64,000 nucleotides of DNA. Origin: Azospirillum oryzae. Lineage in GTDB: Bacteria > Pseudomonadota > Alphaproteobacteria > Azospirillales > Azospirillaceae. Position numbers and translations under genes: made by a program. Each line of letters starts with the position of its first letter. Position 1 is the first letter of the stretch. Shown piece after piece: positions 54,160-61,855 of this stretch. Location: assembly GCF_008364795.1 (NCBI RefSeq), contig NZ_VTTM01000015.1:1-64000 (forward strand). Reading direction: 5' to 3'. The notes beneath the pieces are model-generated. The model saw nothing but the letters and a program-made list of their open reading frames with translations, did no database searches and was not told the origin of the DNA.

Positions 54160-55539
54160 ATGAAGGTCATCATCTGCGGGGCGGGACAGGTCGGGGCCAG
54201 CATCGCGCGGCATCTCGCGCTGGAAGACAACGACATCACGGTCATCGACACATCGACCGAGCTTGCCCAGCGGATGGACGAGAGCCACGACGTGCGCGGC
54301 ATGGTCGGCTACGCCTCGCACCCCGACGTGCTGGCCCAGGCGGGGGCGCGCGACGCCGACATGCTGATCGCCGTCACCCACTCCGACGAGGTCAACATGG
54401 TGGCCTGCCAGGTCGCCCATTCGGTGTTCGACATCCCGCTGCGCATCGCCCGCATCCGCAAGCAGGCCTATCTCCAGCCGGAATGGTCGAAGCTGTTCGC
54501 GCCCGACCATCTGCCGATCAGCGTCGTCATCTCGCCGGAGGTGGAGATCGCCCACAGCATCGCGCGCCGCCTGCGCTCCCCCGGCGCGTTCGAGATGGTG
54601 CCGCTCGCCGACGCCAAGGTGCATCTGATCGGCGTCCACTGCACCAACAGCTCGCCCCTGCTGAACACACCGCTGCGCCGCCTGACCGAGATGTTTCCGG
54701 ACCTGCGCGCCGCCGTGCTGGCGGTCTTCCGCGACGGCACCGGCTTCGTGCCGAAGGGGAACGACCAGCTGCGGCTGGGCGACGACGTGCATCTGGTCTG
54801 CCGGACCGCCGACATCGTCCGCGTCGTCGCCCTGTTCGGCCACAGCGAGGCGCCGGCCCGCCGGCTGGTCATCGCCGGCGGCGGCAATGTCGGCTTCAAT
54901 CTGGCGCAGATCGTCGAACGCCACATGCGCGGCATCTCGATCAAGATGATCGAAGGCAACGCCGACCGGGCGGAGCTGATCTCCCGCTCTCTGCGCTCCA
55001 GCACGGTGGTGCTGAACGGCGACGCGCTCGACCATGAAATCCTGGAGGAGGCGCAGGTCGGCCGCGCCGAGACCATCGTCGCCGTCACCAACGACGACGA
55101 GACCAACGTCTTCACCTCGCTGCTGGCCAAGCGCGCCGGCTGCGGCCGGGCGATCACGCTGCTGAACAAGACCTCCTACGCGCCGATCGTCGCCGGGCTG
55201 GGGATGGATGTCGTCGTCAACCCGGCGGCGGTCACCGTCTCCTCGATCCTGCGCCATGTCCGGCGCGGCCGGGTGGCGGCGGTGCAGACCATCGGCGACA
55301 ATTTCGGCGAGGTGGTGGAGGCGGAGGCGCTGGCGACCTCGCGCGCCGTCAGCGGCCCGATCGGCACCATCGGCCTGCCGGCCGGCATGATGATCGGCGC
55401 GCTGGTCCGCGGCGGCGACGTCATCATCCCCACCGGCCAGACGGTGATCGAACCGCATGACCGCGTCATCGTGATGGCGACCTCCGATCTGGTGCGCAAG
55501 GTCGAAAAGCTGTTCGCGGTCGGGCTGGAATTCTTCTGA
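54160..55539 (+). CDS. trkA: Trk potassium uptake regulatory protein TrkA
   Basis: A 459-residue cytoplasmic protein with two RCK modules, each an NAD-binding Rossmann domain plus a TrkA_C domain. The first begins MKVIICGAGQVGASIARHLA with acidic end VIDTS. The second begins RRLVIAGGGNVGFNLAQIVE with IKMIEGN. TrkA binds NAD(H)/ATP and gates the TrkH channel. GGGGAGAG precedes ATG 54160. trkH follows after 73 bp on the same strand, forming a complete uptake system. Length and layout are normal for E. coli-type TrkA. Confidence 0.95.
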   Translation: MKVIICGAGQVGASIARHLALEDNDITVIDTSTELAQRMDESHDVRGMVGYASHPDVLAQAGARDADMLIAVTHSDEVNMVACQVAHSVFDIPLRIARIRKQAYLQPEWSKLFAPDHLPISVVISPEVEIAHSIARRLRSPGAFEMVPLADAKVHLIGVHCTNSSPLLNTPLRRLTEMFPDLRAAVLAVFRDGTGFVPKGNDQLRLGDDVHLVCRTADIVRVVALFGHSEAPARRLVIAGGGNVGFNLAQIVERHMRGISIKMIEGNADRAELISRSLRSSTVVLNGDALDHEILEEAQVGRAETIVAVTNDDETNVFTSLLAKRAGCGRAITLLNKTSYAPIVAGLGMDVVVNPAAVTVSSILRHVRRGRVAAVQTIGDNFGEVVEAEALATSRAVSGPIGTIGLPAGMMIGALVRGGDVIIPTGQTVIEPHDRVIVMATSDLVRKVEKLFAVGLEFF

Positions 55540-55612
55540 TCGGTCAACCTCCTCCTGTCGAGACTCCGCTGCTCCTTATCCCCGCCCGCCCGTTCTGCTA
55601 CCCAGAGACATC

Positions 55613-57073
55613 ATGCCGAATTTCAGGCCGATCCTGTTCATCATCGCCATCGTACTGCTGGCGCTCGCCGCGACGATGCTCATCCCGGCCGCGGTCGACT
55701 ATGCCTATGGGAATCCGGATTCGCGGATCTTCCTCTATTCCGCCGCCGTCACCGCCGCCTGCGGCGGGGCGCTGGCCTTGTCCGCGCGCTGCCGCCTGCA
55801 GGGCGGGCTGTCGCTGCGGCAGGCCTTCCTGCTGACACCGCTGACCTGGACGACCACCGCGGCCTTCGCGGCCCTGCCCTTCCAGTTCGGGCATTTCCCC
55901 GAGCTGTCGCTGAACTACGCCAACGCCTTCTTCGAGACGATGTCGGGGCTGACCACCACGGGATCGACCGTGCTGGTCGGGCTGGACCAGACGACGGAGG
56001 GGATCCTGCTGTGGCGGGCGCTGCTGCAATGGCTGGGCGGCATCGGCATCATTGGCGTCGCCATCGCGGTGCTGCCGGCGCTCGGGGTCGGCGGAATGCA
56101 GCTGTTCCGCACCGAATCCTCCGACCGCTCGCAGAAGGTGCTGCCGCGCGCCCAGCAGATCGCCAAGGCCATCACCGCCGTCTATACCGGGCTGACAGTG
56201 ATCTGCGGTGTCAGCTACTGGGTGGCCGGCATGACGCCGTTCGAGGCGGTGGTGCATGCGCTGACCAGCCTGTCGAGCGGCGGCTTCTCCACCTCCGACA
56301 GCTCCATCGGCCATTTCGAGAATCCCGTGCTGCACTGGCTGGTGACGCTGTTCATGCTGGCGGGCAGCCTGCCCTTCGTCCTTTATGTCCGCACCCTGAC
56401 CGGCCAGCGCGACGCGCTGTGGCGCGACAGCCAGGTGCGCACCTACCTGACCTTCCTGACGGCGGTGATCCTGCCGCTCAGCGTCTGGCTGACGCTCACG
56501 CATGGATACGGCTTCACCGACGCGCTGCGTCTGGTGGCCTTCAACGTGGTCTCGGTCGTCACCACCACCGGCTACGCCTACACCGATTACAGCCTGTGGG
56601 GAAATCTGGCGGTCGGCGTCTTCTTCGGCCTGACCTTCATCGGCGGCTGCACCGGATCGACCGCCGGCGGCATCAAGATCTTCCGGTTCGAGGTGATGGT
56701 GACGGTGCTGCGCACCCATTTCCTCCACCTGATCTATCCGCGCGGCGTCTTCCCGCGCCAGTACGGCAACCGGCGGCTGGACGACGACGTGCTGGGATCG
56801 GTGATCGTCTTCTTCGCGCTGTTCTTCACCACCTACAGCGTCACCACCATCGCGCTGATGGCGCTGGGGCTGGACTTCATCACCAGCGCCAGCGCCGCGG
56901 TGACCGCGCTGGCCAATGTCGGCCCCGGCCTGGGCGACGTGATCGGCCCGGCCGGCAATTTCTCGACCCTGCCGGATTCCGCCAAATGGCTGCTGTCGCT
57001 GGCGATGCTGCTGGGCCGGCTGGAGCTGTTCACCGTGCTGGTGCTGTTCATGCCGCAATTTTGGCGGGGCTGA
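55613..57073 (+). CDS. trkH: Trk potassium uptake channel TrkH
   Basis: A 486-residue inner-membrane K+ translocator. It has four M1-P-M2 repeats, with selectivity-filter segments SGLTTTGSTVL, TSLSSGGFSTSD, VSVVTTTGYAYTD and TALANVGPGLGDVIG. The intramembrane loop segment GCTGSTAGGIKIFR, a known TrkH gating feature, is present. It ends WLLSLAMLLGRLELFTVLVLFMPQFWRG. It forms dimers gated by TrkA. It lies downstream of trkA and before a hairpin at 57080-57108. Confidence 0.96.
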   Translation: MPNFRPILFIIAIVLLALAATMLIPAAVDYAYGNPDSRIFLYSAAVTAACGGALALSARCRLQGGLSLRQAFLLTPLTWTTTAAFAALPFQFGHFPELSLNYANAFFETMSGLTTTGSTVLVGLDQTTEGILLWRALLQWLGGIGIIGVAIAVLPALGVGGMQLFRTESSDRSQKVLPRAQQIAKAITAVYTGLTVICGVSYWVAGMTPFEAVVHALTSLSSGGFSTSDSSIGHFENPVLHWLVTLFMLAGSLPFVLYVRTLTGQRDALWRDSQVRTYLTFLTAVILPLSVWLTLTHGYGFTDALRLVAFNVVSVVTTTGYAYTDYSLWGNLAVGVFFGLTFIGGCTGSTAGGIKIFRFEVMVTVLRTHFLHLIYPRGVFPRQYGNRRLDDDVLGSVIVFFALFFTTYSVTTIALMALGLDFITSASAAVTALANVGPGLGDVIGPAGNFSTLPDSAKWLLSLAMLLGRLELFTVLVLFMPQFWRG

Positions 57074-57079
57074 AACGGC

Positions 57080-57108
57080 GACGGGACCGGCTTTCGCACG
57101 GTCCCGTC
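57080..57108 (+). terminator. Hairpin terminator after trkH
   Basis: GACGGGACCG (57080-57089) pairs perfectly with CGGTCCCGTC (57099-57108) around loop GCTTTCGCA, 6 bp past the trkH stop. The tail CCGAAAC has no T-tract, so this is a likely but not canonical terminator. Confidence 0.55.
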
Positions 57109-57153
57109 CCGAAACACCTCAACCGGTGCCCGGCATCACCTGTCGGGCCGGCA

Positions 57154-57372
57154 TCATTCGTCCGGATTGTGGTTGGCGACGTGGTCCTGCATCTGTTCGG
57201 TCTGCACGGCCTTGCTGTCCAGGCCGCGGGCGTCGGAATGACGCGACTTGTCGCGGTTCGACAGCACTTCGTTGTCGCCGATCGAGCCGGCGGGCAAGTC
57301 GGTGTTGGCGCCGGTGCCGGTCCCCTTGCCCTGTCCACTCGGGCTCATGTGCTTCTTGCTGGCATTCGCCAT
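57154..57372 (-). CDS. Small hydrophilic protein of unknown function
   Basis: A 72-residue protein, MANASKKHMSPSGQGKGTGTGANTDLPAGSIGDNEV..., rich in Gly, Asn, Asp and Lys, with no hydrophobic segment and presumably disordered. Composition resembles desiccation or stress-related hydrophilic peptides, without a clear family. GGAGAT lies 6 nt before the ATG, and third positions are strongly G/C. It is downstream (same strand) of the DUF4142-PRC gene by about 130 bp and converges with trkH. Confidence 0.65.
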   Translation of the reverse strand: MANASKKHMSPSGQGKGTGTGANTDLPAGSIGDNEVLSNRDKSRHSDARGLDSKAVQTEQMQDHVANHNPDE

Positions 57373-57501
57373 CGCGTTATCTCCGTCGGTTGGCCGTGTC
57401 GTTTGGCTGTATGGGGCCGCCGGGAAGACGGTCCCCGGCGGCCGACGGCTGGAAGCGGAATCGGACGTGACCGTCAGACCCGCTGGCTCATTGCGGCTGG
57501 C

Positions 57502-58455
57502 TCACTGCGGGTTGCGCGGCTTGGTGCTGTCCAGGCTGTTGGCCGTGCCATGGGCCGCGTCGCCGCCGGTGCTGCCGGTGTTGTGGTCGCCGTTGCGCTT
57601 GCCCAGCGAGACGGTGTTGTCGTCGTACTTGAACTCCGCCATCTGCTTGACCTGATCCTCGGTCACCTGACGGGCGACGACGCGGTCGCCGTCGGCCCGC
57701 AGGAGGTTGTAGTCCAGCGCCACCTGCTTGGCGCCGATGCCCAGCACGCCGCCGCGATTCAGGATCACCTGGGTGGCCTTGCCGGTCTGGGAGTCGAGGA
57801 TGATGTCGGCGACGTCGCCCAGCTTCTTGCCGTTCTCGCCGTAGACGTCCTTGCCCATCATCTTCTCGATGCTGGCTCCCTGCTGGGTGGCGGCACCGGC
57901 CGCACCGGCTGAGGCGACGGCCGGGCGATGGTCGCTGGCGTGACGCAGATGCTGTTCCAGCGTCGGCAGGGTCTGCTCGGCGAAGCGCTTCAGGTCGGCG
58001 TCCTTGCCGTTCTTCGCCTCGTCACGGAACAGGGCAACGGCGGTCTTGTGGGCATCGACCTGGCCCTGCATATAGGCGGAATCGAACTGCTCGCCCTTCA
58101 CGCCGCGCAGCTTGTCCAGCTTCTGCTGGTGTTCGGAATCGAGCTTGGTCGGCAGCGTCATCGACTTCTTCTGCGCCATCTCCTTCATGGCGTCGGAGGT
58201 CTTGGTGTGGTCGGACACCATCTGGCTGCCGAACTGCTTGACGCTCTGGTCCTTCGCTTGGTCCTGCGCCAGCTTGCCCGCCTGGATTTCGAACATGTCG
58301 CTCATCGCCGCCTTGTTGGCGAAGGTCATGTCCTGCTGCGCCACCTGCCCCTTCTCGGTCACCTTGGCGGTCGGCGTCGGCGTCTGGGCCAGGGACAGGG
58401 CGGGGGCCGCGAACAGGACCAGGGCGGCGGTCGCGAGAAGATGATGGCGTTTCAT
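57502..58455 (-). CDS. Periplasmic DUF4142 protein with C-terminal PRC-barrel domain
   Basis: A 317-residue exported protein. The signal peptide (MKRHHLLATAALVLFAAPALSLA) precedes a ferritin-like helical DUF4142 domain (about 45-175: FANKAAMSDMFEIQAGKLAQDQ, VKQFGSQMVSDHTKTSDAMKEMAQ, DAHKTAVALFRDEAKNGKDADLKRFAEQTLPTLEQHL). After an Ala/Gly linker, a PRC-barrel follows (about 200-275: MMGKDVYGENGKKLGDVADIILDSQTGKATQVILNRGG). The tail is hydrophilic. DUF4142 proteins are often stress-induced and envelope-located. The combination of both domains in one chain is not the usual arrangement of either family. Role unknown. Confidence 0.85.
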   Translation of the reverse strand: MKRHHLLATAALVLFAAPALSLAQTPTPTAKVTEKGQVAQQDMTFANKAAMSDMFEIQAGKLAQDQAKDQSVKQFGSQMVSDHTKTSDAMKEMAQKKSMTLPTKLDSEHQQKLDKLRGVKGEQFDSAYMQGQVDAHKTAVALFRDEAKNGKDADLKRFAEQTLPTLEQHLRHASDHRPAVASAGAAGAATQQGASIEKMMGKDVYGENGKKLGDVADIILDSQTGKATQVILNRGGVLGIGAKQVALDYNLLRADGDRVVARQVTEDQVKQMAEFKYDDNTVSLGKRNGDHNTGSTGGDAAHGTANSLDSTKPRNPQ

Positions 58456-58757
58456 GGAGGCGGCTCCTGCAATTTCATGGTTTTCCGGTCGCCGACAGTC
58501 CGACCTCGCGGCCGGGCCGAAGCGCCCTTCTTCGCCACCTCAACCGTCGAGCGCGGCGGTCGTTCCCTTCCACCCCGTAGACTGGTCGGCCGCCCACCCG
58601 CCCATCCCCCATCCATCCGGACCACCCCGTCCGGTTCGTCCGGGGTGCCGCGCCTGTGCACCGATTCGGCCAAGGGGGACGCGCCGGGGGTATAGCCGAA
58701 TGAGCACTCGGCCTAGGCCGCGCGTCCGGGGCAAGAAGGGTGGTCTATTACCCCGGT
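58456..58757. other. Divergent intergenic region upstream of the GMC oxidoreductase
   Basis: About 300 bp between the DUF4142-PRC gene and the GMC oxidoreductase gene. Short Arg/Pro-rich open frames occur on both strands but none has a ribosome site or domain. It should contain two divergent promoters; no specific site is recognised. Confidence 0.4.
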
Positions 58758-60467
58758 ATGGAGGCCTGCTTGCTTCGTGACGCCCGCCATGTCCTGAACG
58801 GCACGCACATCGACTGCGATCTGTGCGTGATCGGTGGCGGTGCCGCCGGCCTGACCATCGCGCGCGAACTGGCGGGCGGCAGCTTGAGCGTCGTTCTGCT
58901 GGAAGGCGGCGGGCTGGAGGTCGACGGCATCTCCCAGGCGCTGTATGCCGGCCGCAATGTCGGACTGCCCTATGAACGGCTGACCACCGCGCGCAGCCGC
59001 TATCTGGGCGGCAGCACCAATTGCTGGGGCGGCTTCTCCCGTCCGCTGGAGCCGGGCGATTTCGCCGAGCGCCCCTGGATGCCCGGCAGCGGTTGGCCGA
59101 TCCCGCGCGACACGCTGATGCCCTATTACGAGCGCTCCCACGACGTGCTCGGCCTCGGCCCCTTCCAGTACGACAACGACTTCTGGATGGAACGGGTCGG
59201 CGGACCGAAAACGGCGCTGATCCCGGTGGAAAACGACGAAGGCGGCGGCGATTTCGAGAACCGCGTCGCCCAGCTCAGCCCGCCGATCCGCATGGGCGAG
59301 GCCTATCGCGCCGAGATCGGGCGGGCGGCCAACATCACCGCCTTCCTCAACGCCAACGTCACCGGCCTGGACACCAACCCGACCGCCACGGCGGTGGAAC
59401 GGGTGCAGGTCCGAACGCTGGCCGGCCCCAGCTTCACCGTCGGCGCCCGGCTGTTCGTGCTGGGTTGCGGCGGGATCGAGAATGCGCGCATCCTGCTGCT
59501 GTCCAACAAGGTGCAGGCTGCGGGCCTGGGCAACGGCAACGATCTGGTCGGCCGCTATTTCGCCGACCATCCGCGCTTCAAGACCTCGCCGATCCGCCTG
59601 ACCCGGCAAGGGCAGCACCGCACGCTCTACGACGTCAGCCTGTGCCTCGCCCGGCGGCGGCTGCGCCGGCCGCATCCGTCGATCGCGCTGGCCCTGTCGC
59701 CGACGGCGGAGCTTCAGGAACGGCACGGGCTGCCCAACTCCCGCACTTATCTGGTCGCCTCCTACCATTCCGGGGCGCTGGACGCCTTCAAGGCGATGCG
59801 CGACCTGCGGCTCCTGCCCTCGCGCCACAGCTGCCGCCGCTTCGGCGTGTCGGAGGACGAGGCGGCGAGCCTGCTGCGCAATGCCGGCCCCCGCATCCTG
59901 CGCAGCCTGCCGCAGCTCGCCCATGCGCTGTTCGACAGCACCATCGATCCCGGATGGCTTCCCCGCCGCTTCACCCTCGAAACGGTGCTGGAGCCGGTGC
60001 CCAACCCCGACAGCCGGGTGACGCTGGACCACGCCACCGACCCGTTCGGCTGCAACCTGCCGAAGGTGGACTGGCGCCTGACCGATCAGGACCGGCGGAG
60101 CGCCACCGAGACCCAGCGGCTGCTGCGCGACGACCTGCTGCGGCGCGGTTTGATCTCCGTCGACACGGATGCTGCGCACGAGGCGACCCATGAGGCGACG
60201 ATGGCCGATGTTGGCTGGTGCTGGCACCATATGGGCACCACCCGCATGCATGAGTCGCCGCGTCACGGCGTGGTCGATCCCGATGGCCGCGTCCATGGGG
60301 TGGGCAATCTCTATGTCGCCGGCAGTTCCGTCTTCCCGACCATGGGGGCGGACCACCCGACCATGACCATCGTCGCGCTCGCCCTCAGGATGACCGACCG
60401 CGTCCTCGCCCTGCTGCAGGACGAACGGAACAGCCCGCCCGCTCCCGCGGTCGCCGCCTCGCTTTGA
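58758..60467 (+). CDS. GMC-family FAD oxidoreductase
   Basis: A protein of about 569 residues. FAD-binding motif DLCVIGGGAAGLTIARELAGG lies near the N-terminus, followed by GGSTNCWGGFSRPLEPGDF, LGCGGIENARILLLS and NDLVGRYFADHP. The C-terminal part holds the catalytic-type WCWHHMGTTRM and the end motif YVAGSSVFPTMGADHPTMTIVALALR. GMC enzymes oxidise alcohols, sugars or sterols; substrate unknown. The start is uncertain: GTG 58740, ATG 58758 and TTG 58770 are in frame, and only TTG 58770 has a well-spaced GGAGG (58760-58764). It precedes the DNA glycosylase gene by 50 bp and may share its transcript. Confidence 0.88.
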   Translation: MEACLLRDARHVLNGTHIDCDLCVIGGGAAGLTIARELAGGSLSVVLLEGGGLEVDGISQALYAGRNVGLPYERLTTARSRYLGGSTNCWGGFSRPLEPGDFAERPWMPGSGWPIPRDTLMPYYERSHDVLGLGPFQYDNDFWMERVGGPKTALIPVENDEGGGDFENRVAQLSPPIRMGEAYRAEIGRAANITAFLNANVTGLDTNPTATAVERVQVRTLAGPSFTVGARLFVLGCGGIENARILLLSNKVQAAGLGNGNDLVGRYFADHPRFKTSPIRLTRQGQHRTLYDVSLCLARRRLRRPHPSIALALSPTAELQERHGLPNSRTYLVASYHSGALDAFKAMRDLRLLPSRHSCRRFGVSEDEAASLLRNAGPRILRSLPQLAHALFDSTIDPGWLPRRFTLETVLEPVPNPDSRVTLDHATDPFGCNLPKVDWRLTDQDRRSATETQRLLRDDLLRRGLISVDTDAAHEATHEATMADVGWCWHHMGTTRMHESPRHGVVDPDGRVHGVGNLYVAGSSVFPTMGADHPTMTIVALALRMTDRVLALLQDERNSPPAPAVAASL

Positions 60468-60517
60468 GCGGGGCGGCGGCATCCTATATTCCTCTCCTTC
60501 GCGGAGAGGATTTCACC

Positions 60518-61108
60518 ATGGACCTGTTCGACGATGTTCCGGGCGCGCCGCCGGCCCCGCTTGCTGAAGGCTTGCCGCATCCCGCCGGGCCGCTGCCGGA
60601 CATCGTGGCGCCGGGGCTGGACTGCCTGTTCGTCGGGTTCAATCCCGGCCTGCGGTCTGGGGCGCTCGGCCATCATTATGCCGGGCGCGGCAACCAGTTC
60701 TGGCGCCTGCTGTTCGAGGCCGGCCTGACCCCGCGCCTCTACCGGCCGGAGGAGGATGTCACCCTGCCGGCCATCGGTCTCGGCTCCACCAACCTCGTTG
60801 CCCGCGCCACCGCCAGCGCAGCGGAGCTGTCACGGGCGGAGCTGCGCGGCGGTGTGCCACGGCTGGCGCGGATCGTCGCCTTCGTCCGGCCGCGGGTGCT
60901 GGCCTATACCGGCAAGGGCGTCTATCTGGCGGCGACCGGCCTGCCCGACGCCCCCTGGGGCGTGCAGGACCGCCGCCTGTTCGACGGCGTCGCCGACGTG
61001 GTGGTGCCCTCGCCGAGCGGCCTCGCCCGCCTGCCCTTCGAGGAAAAGCTGCGCTGGTTCCGCGAGGTCCGGGTCGAGATCGGGCGGCGGCAGGGAGCGG
61101 GTCCGTAG
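60518..61108 (+). CDS. mug: G/U mismatch-specific DNA glycosylase (Mug/TDG family)
   Basis: A 196-residue uracil-DNA glycosylase superfamily enzyme. It has CLFVGFNPGLRSGALGHHYAGRGNQFWRLLFEAGLTPRLYRPEED, where FNPG carries the catalytic Asn of the Mug family, and the late motif VVPSPSGLARLPFEEKL. It removes U or ethenocytosine from mismatches with G. GGAGAGGA lies 6 nt before ATG 60518. The first 30 residues are a Pro-rich extension. It lies directly after the GMC oxidoreductase gene. Confidence 0.9.
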   Translation: MDLFDDVPGAPPAPLAEGLPHPAGPLPDIVAPGLDCLFVGFNPGLRSGALGHHYAGRGNQFWRLLFEAGLTPRLYRPEEDVTLPAIGLGSTNLVARATASAAELSRAELRGGVPRLARIVAFVRPRVLAYTGKGVYLAATGLPDAPWGVQDRRLFDGVADVVVPSPSGLARLPFEEKLRWFREVRVEIGRRQGAGP

Positions 61109-61261
61109 CCTCCGCAATTCCTGGCTAGTCGGTAGAGATAACTGTCCGGACGGAGAGTCCCGGCCGGGAGCGGGGGGCCGCGGGGGGCAATCCCCCTGCC
61201 CCGGCGAATCTCCGGGAAAGGCGAGGATGCGGAATCGGCCTTGAGCCATGCTGTGCGCCGC

Positions 61262-61744
61262 ATGACCGCCACCGACCGCCACGGCCCCCCTCACGACCCA
61301 CTGCCCGCACCGGAGACCGATATGGTCGCCCGGCGGCTGCGCCGCCGCCATTGGATGGTGCTGGGGCTGGCCGTCCTGCTGCTGGCCGGGGTGCTGGGCG
61401 CCGCCTGCTACCTGACTGCGCTGACGCCCGCCCTGACGACCACCACGACGGCGACCGACACGGCCACCGAAGCAGCGGACCCCTGGGGACCGCAACTGCC
61501 CCGGCCGTCCCTCCCGGTCGTCCAGTCCCTGCGGCTCGCCCGGCTTCTGCGCCTTGAGCCGCCACGCAAAAAAGAACCGGCGGAGACTTCCGTCCCCGCC
61601 GGTCCGATGCGGGTCGATCCCGCGGTCAGGCTGCTGGTCGACCAGGGCTGGCCCGACCGCCGGCCGGCGGCGATTCCCGCAACTGACCTCGGCCCAACCG
61701 GTCCCCGCCAACTGACGGCGGAGACCAAGTCGGCCTCGCCTTAG
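61262..61744 (+). CDS. Possible single-pass membrane protein of unknown function
   Basis: A 160-residue open frame (longer with a TTG at 61241). A basic segment RRLRRRHW is followed by one hydrophobic helix (MVLGLAVLLLAGVLGAACYLTAL), a Thr-rich stretch and a Pro-rich tail. Third codon positions are mostly G/C, which supports coding, but no Shine-Dalgarno is evident. A terminator-like hairpin of the opposite strand lies inside it at 61568-61603, which speaks against it, or shows overlap of gene and terminator. Treat as tentative. Confidence 0.4.
   Translation: MTATDRHGPPHDPLPAPETDMVARRLRRRHWMVLGLAVLLLAGVLGAACYLTALTPALTTTTTATDTATEAADPWGPQLPRPSLPVVQSLRLARLLRLEPPRKKEPAETSVPAGPMRVDPAVRLLVDQGWPDRRPAAIPATDLGPTGPRQLTAETKSASP
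61568..61603 (-). terminator. Terminator-like hairpin reading leftwards
   Basis: On the minus strand ACCGGCGG pairs with CCGCCGGT (61596-61603 with 61576-61583) and is followed by TTCTTTTTT, a canonical intrinsic terminator form. It could end transcription from the molybdopterin dehydrogenase gene 250 bp away, or a short unrecognised transcript. It overlaps the tentative membrane-protein frame. Confidence 0.6.
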
Positions 61745-61847
61745 ATCGGATCGCGTAAAATCGGAATCGATTTGGAGCGTGAATCCGATCGCCAAACATA
61801 AAGCTACAGCGTCGTACGTTTCATATTAAACGCACGACGCTGTAGCC
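61745..61847. repeat. Intergenic palindromic repeat element
   Basis: GCTACAGCGTCGTACGTTT (61803-61821) pairs with AAACGCACGACGCTGTAGC (61828-61846): a 19-bp stem with one mismatch and a CATATT loop. Just left, GATCGGAT and ATCCGATC form a second, longer-range inverted repeat. The element is A/T-richer than its surroundings and resembles dispersed alphaproteobacterial intergenic repeats. It lies right after the stop of the next gene and may act as its terminator or mRNA 3' end. Confidence 0.7.
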
Positions 61848-61855
61848 GCCCCGTC

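Noticed and set aside
55598..57058. A 486-codon minus-strand frame of nearly the same extent as trkH
   Set aside because: It is antisense to the four pore repeats of TrkH and is made of Gln/Arg/His-rich text; no ribosome site precedes it.
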